Assembly (NCBI GenBank): GCA_949128115.1
Contig: OX421962.1
Location: 97,266,935 to 97,330,934 of the forward strand
DNA from: Anaspis maculata
Taxonomy: Eukaryota > Arthropoda > Insecta > Coleoptera > Scraptiidae
Direction of reading: 5' to 3'
Length of the DNA stretch: 64,000 nt
Below, piece after piece: positions 13,501-24,329 of the stretch. Position 1 is the stretch's first letter; each line of letters begins with the position of its first letter. The position numbers were made by a program, and so were the translations under genes. The notes beneath the pieces are model-generated. The model worked only from the letters and a program-made list of their open reading frames with translations. It was not told the DNA's origin and did not search any database.

Positions 13501-14406
13501 CGCGATAGAAAAAATCTCGGACTTTTTTTTCGAAAGTTGCACAAGGTGCAAGATTGCCCATATCTGCACGCTCTCCGTTGGCACCCTGTATGTGACAAAT
13601 TGTGCAATCAAACTTATCATCGATACCAGCACTCAATAGTCAAAGAAATGATCTTTCCTCACATGCCTGAATTTCTGGAATCCGTCAGATATTTTTTGAA
13701 CTATCTCAATTTGAAAACGCACCTAATTTTTAGGTGTTGCAGTTCAATTGTCAAGCAGTTTAGTTGTTATAAATTCAATTATGGACTGAAATATATTTTA
13801 CATTTCCAGAAAACCCTGATGGACGTCTGCAGACGCAAAAGCGGCCGTCGCACGGTCACCCGGACCTATTCCGTCTTGAGCAGATGCCCTCCGTCCTTGC
13901 GCAACCTCCAGCGATCCGTCTCCGAAGGCGGAGTCCAAACGGCCGAACAGCTGAACCTCAAGACGTCCGCCGGCAAGACAATAAAACACCAGACGAGCGC
14001 TTTTTTAGGAAAACCCACGAGACAAGACTCTGCCTGCGGCAACAACAGGCGCGCCTTCCGCCCTAGAGTCCTGTCGGAGTCCAGCCAGGCATCGGCGTTG
14101 AGCACTCCGAGTAGCGTTGACAATCGGCAGGACGAAAAAAGCGAAAAGAAAATCGTCTTCGACAACAACAACGTTCACCACCCCCATCGAGACGACCGCT
14201 ACTTGGGCACAATTCGGTACAAGATGCTGCGGTTGTTTCGCAAACCCCCCACCGCCAGACAGTACAACAGTCATCTGTACAGGCAGGGCAGCGTCGAGAG
14301 TGCCCACACCATCAGCAATTCCAGCCTGCAGGACATGGACGAGATCGATTATAGCAGCTCGGATCTGGTGCGGTACATGGAGGAAATCAACGAGGACATT
14401 GCCTAA
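1333..14406 (+). CDS. Pyrokinin/CAPA-type neuropeptide GPCR, last two coding exons (5' partial)
   Basis: The last two coding exons of a class A peptide receptor: exon 1333-1550 and exon 13810-14406, stop TAA at 14404-14406. The first covers TM6 to helix 8. It carries the TM6 motif FFICWAPFHAQRLL, typical of pyrokinin/PBAN, CAPA and neuromedin-U receptors, and the TM7 NPVLY form of NPxxY, followed by SNKFREAFK. The second is a 198-residue cytoplasmic tail with a basic CRRKSGRR stretch, TYSVLSRCP and many Ser/Thr. The first exon is entered with one codon base supplied upstream, after TTGTTGCAG. The donor AAG|GTGAGC at 1551 and the acceptor ATTTCCAG at 13809 are both phase 0, so the junction reads AFK|KTLMDVC. 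In this family the receptor sits in the plasma membrane and signals through Gq. TM1-TM5 exons lie beyond the left edge. Pyrokinin versus CAPA subtype is not settled. Confidence 0.88.
2780..3290. repeat. Degenerate minisatellite, roughly 30-bp unit
   Basis: Repeated variants of GTTGAGTTTTGACCCTCC joined to AGGATG/GTCGAGT-like segments recur about every 25-35 bp, with strong drift. The repeat is richer in G+C than its surroundings. Open frames on both strands (2558-3265) follow from this repeat and show no protein family. Confidence 0.55.
5340..5865. mobile_element. Cluster of nested and adjacent hairpin MITEs
   Basis: Inverted repeats built on GCTCTATGAAAATTCGC plus CGCAACGCAACCGCAACGCAG and on TTTCTGATTGGCTCGCAAG occur in at least three copies. 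One copy, about 5500-5655, appears to sit inside an older copy spanning about 5346-5705. A further copy follows at about 5708-5862. Each unit is a near-palindrome of roughly 155 bp with the same core. Confidence 0.7.
9598..11150. mobile_element. Foldback element FB-A copy 1 (internally deleted)
   Basis: A near-perfect palindrome: 9598-10440 reads as the reverse complement of about 10450-11150. The termini are TAAACTACTTGACAATT on the left and AATTGTCAAGCAGTTTA on the right. Both ends begin with TA, compatible with a TA target duplication. Compared with copy 2 it lacks the central part of the arms. No transposase was found. The CAGGGTGCCAACGGAGAGCG motif lies in both arms. Confidence 0.85.
11151..11814. 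other. Spacer between two foldback copies
   Basis: A non-coding stretch of 664 bp. It contains an open frame from 11382 that runs into the next foldback and matches nothing I know. Around 11635-11720 is a stretch similar to 7040-7080 and to the reverse complement of about 20720-20790, so it is probably a scrap of a dispersed retroelement. Confidence 0.45.
11815..13762. mobile_element. Foldback element FB-A copy 2
   Basis: The full-length relative of copy 1. Arms of about 0.95 kb meet near 12740-12760. The termini are TAAACTGCTTGACAATTG and CAATTGTCAAGCAGTTTA. The right end lies only 47 bp before the receptor's last exon, so it forms part of the region where the branch point is expected. An open frame starting inside the element (13537) runs by chance into the receptor exon; its first 91 codons are repeat and intron, not receptor. 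Confidence 0.88.
13810..14406 (+). CDS. Receptor exon: cytoplasmic C-terminal tail
   Basis: 198 codons plus stop, in phase with the TM7 exon. The base composition is clearly more G+C-rich than the flanking intron. The sequence is hydrophilic, rich in Ser, Arg and Asn, and ends DLVRYMEEINEDIA. A C-tail of about 200 residues is long for this receptor family. It includes many potential phosphorylation sites, such as RTYSVLSRC and RQGSVESAH. Confidence 0.88.
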   Translation, partial: KTLMDVCRRKSGRRTVTRTYSVLSRCPPSLRNLQRSVSEGGVQTAEQLNLKTSAGKTIKHQTSAFLGKPTRQDSACGNNRRAFRPRVLSESSQASALSTPSSVDNRQDEKSEKKIVFDNNNVHHPHRDDRYLGTIRYKMLRLFRKPPTARQYNSHLYRQGSVESAHTISNSSLQDMDEIDYSSSDLVRYMEEINEDIA

Positions 14407-14795
14407 CCCGGACACGGGCCGATCCGCACGAACTTAGAAACGATCTACGAACTGTGTTGATTGTTGATGATCTCTTTTTATCTGTGATTACCCTTCCCCC
14501 CATTTCCTACCCTACTAATATTTAATAATTGTTAGATTATACTCCAGCGAGAAAGACATTGAAACGCACGTATTATAAATACCTATACAATACAGGGTTA
14601 TTTTACCATACATACATGAATATTTTAACCTCCACATACAATATTTTAAGGGCATTGCAGTCGTTTGCTATAAAATGCGCTCATGCCTTCGCGCTAAACA
14701 GCCTTATTTTTAAGAGAAATCTATCGTTGAGGTCAATTTGGAAAGAGAGAAGATGGTTCTACTCATTCACTGCGAGTTTTTTATTTATTTATTAC

Positions 14796-16056
14796 TTTCC
14801 CGACCCCCCACCAACATGAAAGGGAAAGTATTGTAATCGTGCAGAAAGAAAGTTTAGAGATTTCGACGGATATATCCATTTTGAGGTCCCCTAAGCCCCC
14901 AAGACGATCAAGACTATTTCCAGAATGATGTCTGTCTGTGTGCCTCTGTGTGTGTCTGTTTGTAATCTTCCATGATAACTGTCGAACCGTTGACCCGATC
15001 GACTTGAAATTTGGTATGTAGACATGGTTTTGCTGTCGAACGGCCGGATTAGTTTTTGGCTGCCATCTGTCCAACGATAGTGTCACTATCAAAATCCAAT
15101 TGAAGTTATATCTCACGGAATTCATCTTGAAATATGTCATTGAAAAGCCGGTAGAAACAGTATGTAATACAATACAATAAATTTATTGCTTCCTTCAATA
15201 TCTATGCATTAAAAATATTATAAAGCAGAAAGAAAGGCAAAATTAATATCACAGTCGTAAAATCACACAGTGCAAAATACAAAAACCTTTTTTTTTATAC
15301 TAAAAACTCGCACAATAATATTTATAATACTATAACAGCCTTCAAACGCTTTTTTTTAACTGTATTCAGAACAGTTGTTGAAAGCATTTCTTCATTCATC
15401 ATCTGTCAAATAATAAAAAATGTCAAATTGAAACTTTGCCATTCAATTATTCTAGTTCTATTTGATGGATTTGAACCAAATTCAATTGGAAGCAACGCAA
15501 CAAAAGCATCAAATTAATGCTGAAGTGGGAGCTCTCCACCATTTTCCAGACAGGCGCTGTAAGTGTCCGAACAGTTCCTGGCCGATAGCACCGGAGCTCT
15601 GGCCGTTGACCGGTCTTTGGCCCATTTCATATTTCATATCCTTGGATACCAAACCTGTGCGCTTTGTTATATCGGCCTGACAAATTGACCTGACAACAAG
15701 ACCCCATGGTGTCTTCTGGTCTTCCCGTCGCTTGAAGCGCTGATGGGGCCTCACTTGCCTCGTTTTGTAGCTTTCAAATATCTTTTTGTGTGCCTCTTGA
15801 GTTTGCTTTTGCCATCTGAGGCTGAGGCAGACGCATACCATTTCTGTCGGCAGCGATGAATAAGAAAAAATTGAGGTGTAGATATAATTTGAAGCCCTAT
15901 CGGTCCCTTGAGTTAGCCCGGCTCAACTCCGGAAACTCTTTCCAATAATTTCTAAATAAAAACCTCTCCTTCCCGAATAGATGCTTCAATCAAAATCATT
16001 ACTGACGTCTCTGGATACCGCCGGAAAAGTTTTGGGGTGACACAACCGATTTTTTT
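14796..16056 (+). repeat. Dispersed repeat DR1 copy 1
   Basis: It begins with TTACTTTCCCGACCC and a short inverted GGGAAAGTA. It continues through a GT-rich stretch and the shared line GATCGACTTGAAATTTGGTA, and ends in GTTTTGGGGTGACACAACCG followed by a T tract. The same order of blocks is seen at 48837-50465 and 56317-57790, with a fragment at 59480-59590. Short open frames inside (15462-15841) are conserved only as repeat sequence. The element class is unknown. Confidence 0.75.
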
Positions 16057-16154
16057 TAAATTGCAGAAAACGAAAAACAATAAAACTCGCAGCAAATAAG
16101 TAGAGTCACCCATCTTTCAAAATCAACTCAACCATAAATTTCTGTTAAAAAATA

Positions 16155-16298
16155 AGGCTGTTTAGTACCGTTGCGGACTTTTTAAAGTGGACGACAGTTG
16201 ACAGATTTTTCGGGATTCTGGCCTGAACGTCGCATGACAGGAAGCCAACTCGTTGACATTGTCGTCCACTTTATTTTGGCCGCAACCGTACGAAGCTG
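16155..16298. mobile_element. Hairpin MITE
   Basis: The left arm, with GTACCGTTGCGG and AAGTGGACGACAGTTGAC, is the reverse complement of the right arm, with GTTGACATTGTCGTCCACTT and CCGCAACCGTAC. There is no coding capacity. Confidence 0.7.
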
Positions 16299-16299
16299 T

Positions 16300-19090
16300 G
16301 AGCGCATTTTTAGCAATCGGCGCCCTTAATACTTTATTTGCCCAACTTCCTCCCGCTAAATTTGCATCGAGCTGTCACTAATGCCATAATAAATGTCAAC
16401 GTATTGTTATTGTAATGTTATTGGAGTTTTTTCAACGGTTTTTTTTTTCTATCAAAAACTGAAAAACAATCAATTCCATGTCACATAGTCCGGAGGCTAG
16501 TGGCAAATTTAGGCCACAACCTTGCAAATCATGATTAGGCGATGCCATTAGGAACATAGGTTCTCTATACCCCAAAGTCAATTTCTAGAGGTGGGGCCAC
16601 TACTCCACTCCCTGCGGTCCCCCCTTTCCCCCCTTTTGAAAAATTTGAGCTGTCTTCTTTACTGAATGAACTATATCTCTGGAACTAATGTAGGTAGGAA
16701 GTTGCGGTTTGTACTCAGATCTAGAGAGCTCAGTATTCTACTCAGATTTTCGGTTTTGAGCTTGCAGCAGTGATATGCATAGGCGCCAGTACCGTGAGGG
16801 TGAGGGCTCTAGAGGGCGCGACCCCCCGGGGAGACCTAACTTGTTGGGATTCAGTTCTCTTTGTTCTCTTTGTTCTCCCCCTACGTTCTCTTTGTATTGA
16901 TTTAGGCAAAATTTTTGGAGCACGTCACGGTTCATCAAATCTTGAACAGTCAAAATTTTGCGGAAGTTCTTTTTTGAAATCATTGAAAACAAAATAAATC
17001 AACCTGGATTTCATTGTCGAGCGGAGCTTATTCCCTTTATCTTCTTGTTTTTGTTGGTACACCTTACACCTAACGGTGAAAGACTCAAGATCAAGCTGTT
17101 TCAAAATGATGTGCATCTCGGGCGGCCCTTTCCTAGAGGCGGTCGCGATCTTTGACATTTCAGTTGGAAATATTGCTTTTGGTAACCTAAGTGGAGTTCA
17201 ACATCAAAGATTAGGTATAGCACGTTCGCTTATACCGTGATTCTAGTCGGCTGTAAGATTTTGTTCCAAAAGTTTCCAAATCTGAAATTTCTAAAAAAAC
17301 TCCACTTGGCAGTTGGTTGTATTGCTGTTTGAGCACTTCAAGTTTGACAAATTTGGTACACAAAGTAAGTTGATGCATACTTTCAAGCTGGTCATATTGA
17401 CTTTTGTCACATTTGTAAAATTCGTAGTTTTTTATTTTTCATTTTTGTCTATTTTGGTGTTTTTTGCGAAAATACTTATTTTTAAATGCTCTACCATCTC
17501 CTGGAATATTGACAAAAAAAGTGAAACACCCCGTATACAGTCTCCAATATCCATATAAAATAGGGTCACGGCTACATTTCTTCCCACATTCCTTTTCCAA
17601 GTCTTCTCAGATCTGGAGGTGAAACATCTACCAGCACAGATAACCCACCCATAATTGAAATCATTCCTGAAATCATCACACTATTTACACCGCGTCGTTT
17701 TCTACTGAAGATTTTCTATACCATTATCATCCATATGAATGTCAATCGTGTCCACGGACTCACCGCCCAAAAGACTACATCTTCTGACGCACATCACTGG
17801 AGTAGTGAGTACTAGGTACCTACTCTAGCTCTAGCTCTACCTATTACATATACCTACTGCAACAGCAAGCAAGGTATGAAGACACATGCTGGCAGACAAC
17901 ACAGTGTACCTACCTACTCAGGCCCAAATTGTCTCGTCTCCGTACAATTCAACTCCATAAATCATTGTCCCACTATCCATATTGTCCATCTAAAGAATGA
18001 GTTTCCTCTTAGGCATTCTATTTTCCTCACGGCATCACGGACTTTCGGCATAATTTTCTTAGTGGCCGGCAAAAATCTAATAGCCTGGACGAAAATCCAC
18101 CAACCAGTGAAGATAATGTCCCTTATCGTTCATACTGCAAACCACTCAAAGGAAACTAACGATTCCTCGCATATTTTCGAACATTTTCATTTTCGCGTAC
18201 ATGACTCCCCGACACGGTGACAGTGTCGCATTGAAAATTGCACATGAAGACAGGTAGCTGCCAACAAGTCGTCAACGTGCCATTCGTACCAACGCAACCC
18301 ATTTTTCCCATAGCTTGCTTCAATGCAGAAAGCCGTGAAATTGATTATATTTTGAAACAACGTAAGATGAGTAAGTGAAAAATCAAGTGAACAGTAGTAT
18401 ATCATTATTATTGCGAAAAAATTCTTGGTAATTATTATTAATAATATTATTAGCTCCAAAATTTTTTGTCTACGGCGCAATAATTCGGTTCGCTAGCCTT
18501 TACCTTTTTCCATGTCGTTCCTTATGAGCTCCCACATCAATTTCAAACTACCAGCGCCTTTGTGGTAATATACCGAGCCAATGGTAGCTAACAATGATAG
18601 GCTCTTTCGTTTGAGTAAATGCGCATGCGTAAGGGCGCCAAATTTAAAAAAAATTGTTCATCTGTCAGTTTAAATGGCAACGCTGTATTTACTTCCGCCT
18701 TTGTTATGGCGACCGACTGTTCCACCTAAGGTTGAATCACCCTGTATGTTTTACTTTACGTGATTTTTTTCACCCGCGATTATTAAGGCTTTACTTACTC
18801 TAGAATACAGGACTATATTTGATTTATATTACATTAATATCATATTTGGAATGGTGATATGTTACTTGACTCTCTTATCATAGAGCTTTGTTAATAGTCT
18901 TAAACAGCACAATTTAAAGAAAATCGACATGACTGATATTGCAATACCAGTCCAGTATTTTTGTATGTTTAGAAATAAGTTGTAACGTTGAACGATTGTA
19001 AATACTTGGTTATTTTATTACAAACAGTACAAACTGATTACGTAACTAAATATATTTGGCAGAGCTTTCAATTTTACATGTTTATTGTCA
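16300..19090. other. Region without a recognised gene
   Basis: AT-rich intergenic sequence. It contains short open frames on both strands (16738-17158, 17313-17558, 17876-18220), none with a recognisable domain or splice context. A CCCTGTATGTT motif near 18740, common at the edges of repeats here, suggests further old element remnants. Confidence 0.5.
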
Positions 19091-19092
19091 TA

Positions 19093-19230
19093 TAGTGCTA
19101 TTCTGTAAAAAATAACATTCCATAAACGCTCTGTTATGTAAAAATTCGTGTCAGCCATTGGCTGTTGCCTAGGTAATGACAACGTATTAGAGCCTTTATG
19201 GAATGTAATATTTTAGAGAATCGCACCATT
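19093..19230. mobile_element. Hairpin MITE
   Basis: The arms contain ATTCTGTAAAAAATAACATT and its partner, plus CCATAAACGCTCT against AGAGCCTTTATGG, around a core with CAGCCATTGGCTGTTGCC. A truncated relative is at about 55140-55245, sharing the AGAATCGCACC end. Confidence 0.65.
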
Positions 19231-19749
19231 AGATAAGAGCCCTCAACAGAGAGCAGAGCAAGCGGTCACCGCAGTTGTACCGTTTCATAGTTGATTAAAG
19301 TTCAACTTTCCGCAGGTCAGCCGGGTAAGTAGATACCTATGTTCAAGTTTTAATATTTTAGCATCACTTCTGTGAAATTACAAAATTTCCACCTGGCTGA
19401 CCTGCGGAGAAATGAATTTGTACCTTGCTTTCCGAGGAAAACTGCAAAGAGTTTAATTGAATAACTGGGTTTGCCGGCTCACCACACCATTGAGAGAGAG
19501 AACTCTCACTAGATTATCAGGCTTTCCATGAGGCAATCAAGTATGTGCGTGAGCATCTAAATTCAGTTCAAAATGTATTTGGAAGTTTTTGTATGCAGGG
19601 TGATGTTTTCAATTTTCGAATCCATAATACACGTTTTAAATAAAAACTTGTCTCGTTTTCTTTCTAATTCTTTGAACATGACGTCCCTGAGAGAAGACCA
19701 TTGCACATTGCACATCCTAGGCTGCGTTGCGGGTCGACTTCCAATGTAC

Positions 19750-20647
19750 AGGGTGATCCACCAAGATTCTAACAGGGGGGGGGGGCTGTTAGAATTTTTT
19801 CCGTTGGAATAAATTGGTGGGGAAAGAATTTTTCCAAACCATTTTTCCCGCAGAATTCGAATTTGGACACCTATTTTTTTTATACAGGATGTTTCAAAAA
19901 AACTTCCAAATTTTTTGACACCTTGTATCTAAGTATTGAAAATGATGCGGCTTTTTTTTGAGTCTAGCTAGATATTTAATTTGATATTTGAATAAGATCA
20001 TATACAGGTGTTCATTTTTACACTTCCCACCTCCGATTTCTCATTCTCATTCCTCTTTCCCCGCCAAATTTGTTTCAAGAAAAACGCCGGAACAGGTCGA
20101 TTTTTACTTTGAGAAGGACATCTAGGACACGTATTGCCGACGTATTTTCATCGATAAAACTCGACCTGTTCCGGCGTTTTTTTTTTATTAAATTTGGCGG
20201 AGATAAGAAGTGTAAAAGTGAACACCCTGTATATGATCTTACTCAAATATCAAACTACATATCTGAACTCAAAGAAAAAGCCGCATCATTTCCAATATTT
20301 AGATACGAGGTGTCGAAAAAAATTTGAAGTTTTTTGAAACACCTGTATACTATAAGGGTGAGTTTAGTGGGCTTATTTAGCCGCAAGTTTTAATTTTAGT
20401 CGCAAGGGCAGCGACGCCCATTGACTTTTATGAACCAGCCTGCTGAGAACAGCCAATAAGCGATGCAGCGCTTACGGCTAAAATTAAAACTTGCGACTAA
20501 ATAAGCTAACTGAACGCACCTTAAGATACAGAAAATTTTGGTGTCCAAATTTGAATCCTACGGGAAAAATGATTAAGAATTTTTTTCCCCACCAATTTAT
20601 TCCAACGAGGAAAATCTAACAGGGGGGGGGATCTCGGTTATCACCCT
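19750..20647. mobile_element. Foldback element FB-B carrying a nested MITE
   Basis: The arms begin AGGGTGAT and end ATCACCCT. They match through GTTGGAATAAATTGGTGGGG, the FGTTT-type block near AATTTGGACACC, and the AACGCCGGAACAGGTCGA block on each side of a centre near 20130. The right arm is interrupted by MITE-A copy 1 (20354-20522). There is no transposase. Confidence 0.8.
20354..20522. mobile_element. MITE-A copy 1, nested in FB-B
   Basis: The inverted termini are related to AAGGTGCGTTCAGTCAGC and followed by TTATTTAGCCGCAAGTTTTA. The core contains CAGCCAATAAGCGATGCAGC. It splits the right arm of the surrounding foldback, so it inserted later. Confidence 0.8.
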
Positions 20648-20816
20648 AAACATGAATGATTGAAAGATCTGAGAATATTGTCTGGTAGGCAGGAACGTGT
20701 GGGTTCTGCTGATGATAACGATGTACACTTTTGTCAGTGATCAAGGTTTGGTCAGATGAATTTATTCAAAGGACGTGAACGCAAACGGCCTGATATCTCT
20801 GCCTCTGTTATTATAT

Positions 20817-20934
20817 AGTGTGATCAATTGAATTCCTAATTTAGGCAGGCTGTGGCCTGGTCGAAACCAGGAGTGCGAAGCTGCATTTGGCTAGGGCACA
20901 GCCTGTCTAAATTGGGAATTCGATTGATCACACG
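20817..20934. mobile_element. Hairpin MITE
   Basis: The left arm GTGTGATCAATTGAATTCC through TTAGGCAGGCTGTGGCC pairs with the right arm GGGCACAGCCTGTCTAA through GGGAATTCGATTGATCACAC. Its centre is only about 35 bp. Confidence 0.75.
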
Positions 20935-21256
20935 ATACCTAGAAAAGTGAAAAATTGGATTTCATCATGATGGTAAGAACCAAATCTGCATTGTCGAAAC
21001 AGTCTTTGAATGTTCACTTGATTTCCAATTTTCGACTGCTTTTTGCACTCAACGTGGATTAGTTGGAGCACATTCTTTGATTCGTAGAATTAAATTGCAT
21101 TAGCACCTTTTCTCCGTGGATCCACAACAATTATTTGGTATTTTTTGAGGCGCGCTAGGCCTTCAATAAGAAACGTACTATAAAAAAATTCTTCGAGTGC
21201 CTGTGCTACACCCTGTATAAAATATGATTTTTGAAAGTCCAGAGAACAAATATCTC

Positions 21257-21424
21257 AAGGTGCGTTCAGTCAGCTTATTTAGCCGCAAGTTTTAATTTTA
21301 GTCGCAAGCGCAGAAACGCCCATTGGCTCTTATGAACTAGCATTCTCAGAACAGCCAATAAGCGATGCAGCGCTTACGGCTAAAATTAAAACTTGCGACT
21401 AAATAAGCTGACTGAACGCACCTT
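21257..21424. mobile_element. MITE-A copy 2
   Basis: The best preserved copy, 168 bp, with termini AAGGTGCGTTCAGTCAGC and GCTGACTGAACGCACCTT and the same core as copy 1. It is about 0.73 kb from copy 1 and 1.4 kb from copy 3. Confidence 0.85.
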
Positions 21425-21914
21425 AAACATCATTGAAGAAATTAACCTTACATCAACAAGTTTTTCACTGCCTACTAGTGCAATAAATAACAAATCTTCT
21501 AAAGAACGAATCTCTGGTGAGCATCCTCTGTACATTTACCGAGACATTTACAAGGTTAGTGAAAAAAAACATGGATCATCAAATTAACTATTTATTCTCC
21601 ATTTCAAAATAACGAGAAACATTTTGGAAACCTAAGTGGATCCAAATTTTACAATCAATAATAATTCACAGAACATTATTTTGATCATAATTACATTTAA
21701 TAACAGGTAGGTACAATAATAACTCCTATATATCACAGAAAGGAGTCAATGAAAATAAGAAAAAAATTGCTATGGCAAACAAATAACAGAATAGATAGTA
21801 TCAAACACTTAAACTCAAATAAACATGCATATTCGAAAAATACTGTTAGGTAAAGGACATAAGCTGAAAAAAACGGACGCCAAGTCCAAGTGAATTCCAG
21901 ACGAAAGTCAGCGC

Positions 21915-22293
21915 TTAGAAATCTGCAGAAAAACAATTTCTGCTGATCGGTATGTCTTCATCTTTGTACAAAATCGCACTGGACAGCGTGCCGGTGAAAC
22001 TGCTACCGGCGTTGAAGCCACTGTTGGTTTTGTTGCTTTGGCAATGGAAATCCGGCGAAGGCAACCCGTTGCTCGCATACTTGTACAGGTACTCGCTGTG
22101 ATCCACCAGCTCTGGAATATCTTCGAATTTCGGACGGATATTCGGCATCATGGACGAACCGGCGGCTCTTGGCAGAAGCAACGAAGTGGACGGGTTGGCG
22201 TAACGTTTCGGCGACATGTGAGCATAAAACGGAGAGGCAATCACCGTGGGTTTGCTCTTCAACACGGATTTTTTGAACGTTGGAGTACTTCTA
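21915..22293 (-). CDS. Terminal coding exon of an unrecognised gene
   Basis: A 126-residue reading frame ending in TAA (21915-21917). It is preceded by an acceptor, TTTGTTTTGCAG, with AG at 22295-22294. The exon begins with the third base of a codon. The product end contains SPFYAHMSPKRYANPSTSLL, MMPNIRPKFEDIPELVDHSE and SGFNAGSSFTGTLSSA. It has no transmembrane segment or domain I recognise and is rich in Ser, Pro and Asn, like an intracellular tail. G+C is higher than in flanking sequence, which supports real coding. Its upstream exons must lie at higher coordinates on the minus strand. The last visible exon of the JAZF1-like gene (26085) has a donor of matching phase, but that link is unproven and JAZF1 orthologues do not, as far as I know, end this way. 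Confidence 0.6.
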
Positions 22294-22679
22294 CTGCAAA
22301 ACAAATACAACCTAGTAGTATAGGGGAGCAGGTCGTGCCGTGTGCAGCTTCATGACGCAATACGGAGCTATATTGTCAATCGATTCCTGGATCGTCAAGG
22401 ATCATGGAAAATTATGGTGAAACATATGGCATCCGCTACAGACAAAAATGATGGAAGCGCCAAAATGGGCCCAGTCTGGTATTATAATAAGAAAATGACT
22501 GTAGCTCGTTTGTGTCTAACGAACTTTGACACTTGATAGGTCATCCTGTAGAAAATTGAATTCTCTCATGTCTCCATACCTTAATTTTAAAAAACCATGT
22601 TGAGGAATGAAAGTTTTGCCGCCATCATTAACTCCCGATACATGGGAGATACATTTTCCAGCAAAAATAGCAGATTTCG

Positions 22680-23045
22680 AATAGTCGATTTTCATTTCGA
22701 GGGGGACATTTTAGGACACGTACTGCCAAAATTTTATCTTCAACCACAGGTTCATGCTTCAACCCCTTCGCCCCCCTCCCAATTCAGGAATAATTTTTGA
22801 AGAGTTAAGCTCAGTCAGCTTATTTAGCCACAAGTTTTAATTCTAGTCATAAGCGCAGTGACGCTCATTGGCTCTTATGAACCAGCCTCCTCAGAACAGC
22901 CAATAAGCGATGGAGCGCTTACGGCTAAACTTAAAACTTACGGCTAAATAAGCTGACTGAACGCACCCTTAGGGGTGGTTCAGAAGATTTTAAATTTGGC
23001 AATATGTGGCTCTTAGATGTCCCCCTCAAAATTAAAATTGATCTG
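22680..23045. mobile_element. Palindromic element split by MITE-A copy 3
   Basis: The block at about 22695-22745 (GAGGGGGACATTTTAGGACA onward) is the reverse complement of about 22985-23035 (to TTAGATGTCCCCCTC). Between them sits MITE-A copy 3. Related sequence occurs at 20090-20215 (inside FB-B) and about 44870-45010. The outer limits are unclear. Confidence 0.55.
22807..22970. mobile_element. MITE-A copy 3
   Basis: The termini are a shortened left end (AGCTCAGTCAGCTTATTTAG) and an intact right end (AGCTGACTGAACGCACCCTT). The core contains GAACAGCCAATAAGCGATGG. It is the most diverged of the short copies. Confidence 0.8.
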
Positions 23046-23859
23046 TTTCGAGGTTTCCCTGACAGAAATTGGGAAGTTTGAAAATGAACATCCTGGTTGA
23101 GGGCAGTTTTTGCCCCATATAACTCGGATACCTAGTCTCAAAGGAACCCTTGTTGGTGACCGTGTCATAGAGGGGACCCGAAGCCGCACATTTTACAGTA
23201 ACGGTTCTACCATCATTCTCTTCCTTGCACAATTTTTAATAAACTACGCACAAGTCAATACGTCGCGTCGTTCCAAAAAAATTTGCCCTTTTTCAATTGA
23301 TAAAAATCTGGATTGCTACAATGATTTTGTATTCGGTTTGAAGTGTTCGCTGACTTGATCCTTTGGCTGTCAGTCCGTGGTTCTGCAAGACACTAGATAA
23401 TTCACATGATTTTTGTACAGCGTGTTCAATAAGACAGAGCAAAATTTCTGAATCGTCAAGAAGCTCCCGTCCGAAAAAGAATTTTTCTTTCTTGAATTTT
23501 TACCATAAAGAAGACGAGGTATGCCTTAAAGTACAGGATGGTGTTTGAATTCTAATCAGTAATGGACAAACCAGTCCAGGTAATTCATGGTTTTTATTTT
23601 CGTAGTGTTGGTTACGACCAATTTCAGGTGAACAAAAGACAGTTTCTCCTCCTTGAACATGCAGTTGTAATTGAATTCCTTCACTTACACAATTCTTGGC
23701 GAGGACAAGAATGAAAGACCCTAATGTATTCAGAATAAATGATTCCTTCGAAAGAAACGTGGCTTTTAGCAACTCATTATCCTAAACGGACTGTGGACGG
23801 TGTTTAAAATTTGGGCCACATTTCATTGAACCCTCAGTTCTGAATGTTTGTCTTGAATC

Positions 23860-24322
23860 AATTATAATCCTTCCATCCTCCTCCATCTTTCGTCATTTGA
23901 CAACATGCCCGGAAGCACCTGTATTAGAACGACTGCTTATCATCCATCAGAAAATGGTTTAGTGGAACGCTTCCACAGAACTTTGAAAAATGGTCTCAAG
24001 GCTCAGTTGAAACCTTGGACTGAAAGTTATTCACCTCTGGTCCTTTTGGGAATGCGATTCGCATTCAAAGATATGCGCTCCACTACGGCCGAAGCTGTTT
24101 ACGGCGTGACTCTACGTCTTCCTGCAGACATGGCGACATGTACACATATTTTTTTCAAGGGTCGACGCTGTGCGGAAACCCCTTCAACAGCCCTATGAGG
24201 GACCATATCGTGTAATTCGCAGAAACAAGAAAAATTATGTCATATTGATCATTGATCTTCATGGCCAAGAGTCTACGGTATCGATTGACCGTAGACTTGT
24301 TTTCTCCAACTCAGCCGACTAG
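23860..24322 (+). pseudogene. Ty3/gypsy integrase remnant
   Basis: The C-terminal half of an LTR-retrotransposon integrase. It shows the IRTTAYHPSENGLVERFHRT motif, including the catalytic-core glutamate, then FKDMRSTTAEAVYGVTLRLP. After a frameshift near 24155 it continues VRKPLQQPYEGPYRVIRR and VSIDR to a stop at 24320-24322. The frameshift and the absence of gag, protease, reverse transcriptase and LTRs mark it as dead. Confidence 0.85.
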
Positions 24323-24329
24323 CTCTATC

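Larger units (their letters stand above)
1551..13809 (+). other. 12.3-kb receptor intron filled with repeats
   Basis: The intron between the TM7 exon and the C-tail exon. It holds a degenerate GC-richer tandem repeat (2780-3290), a nested MITE cluster (5340-5865) and two foldback elements (9598-11150 and 11815-13762). In 3300-5330 and 5880-9597 I recognise no gene or element beyond AT-rich unique sequence. Short related stretches at 7020-7110 and 11635-11720 share a motif around CTTCAACTGACCAGACCTCA and may be scraps of one retroelement. Confidence 0.75.

Noticed and set aside
9598..13762. A CRISPR-like or tandem array
   Set aside because: The repetition is inverted, not regularly spaced direct repeats, and the DNA is from an animal.
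13537..13809. A 289-codon open frame beginning before the receptor tail exon
   Set aside because: The first 91 codons are foldback element and intron; the same peptide appears in the other arms of the family. The receptor begins at the acceptor (13810).
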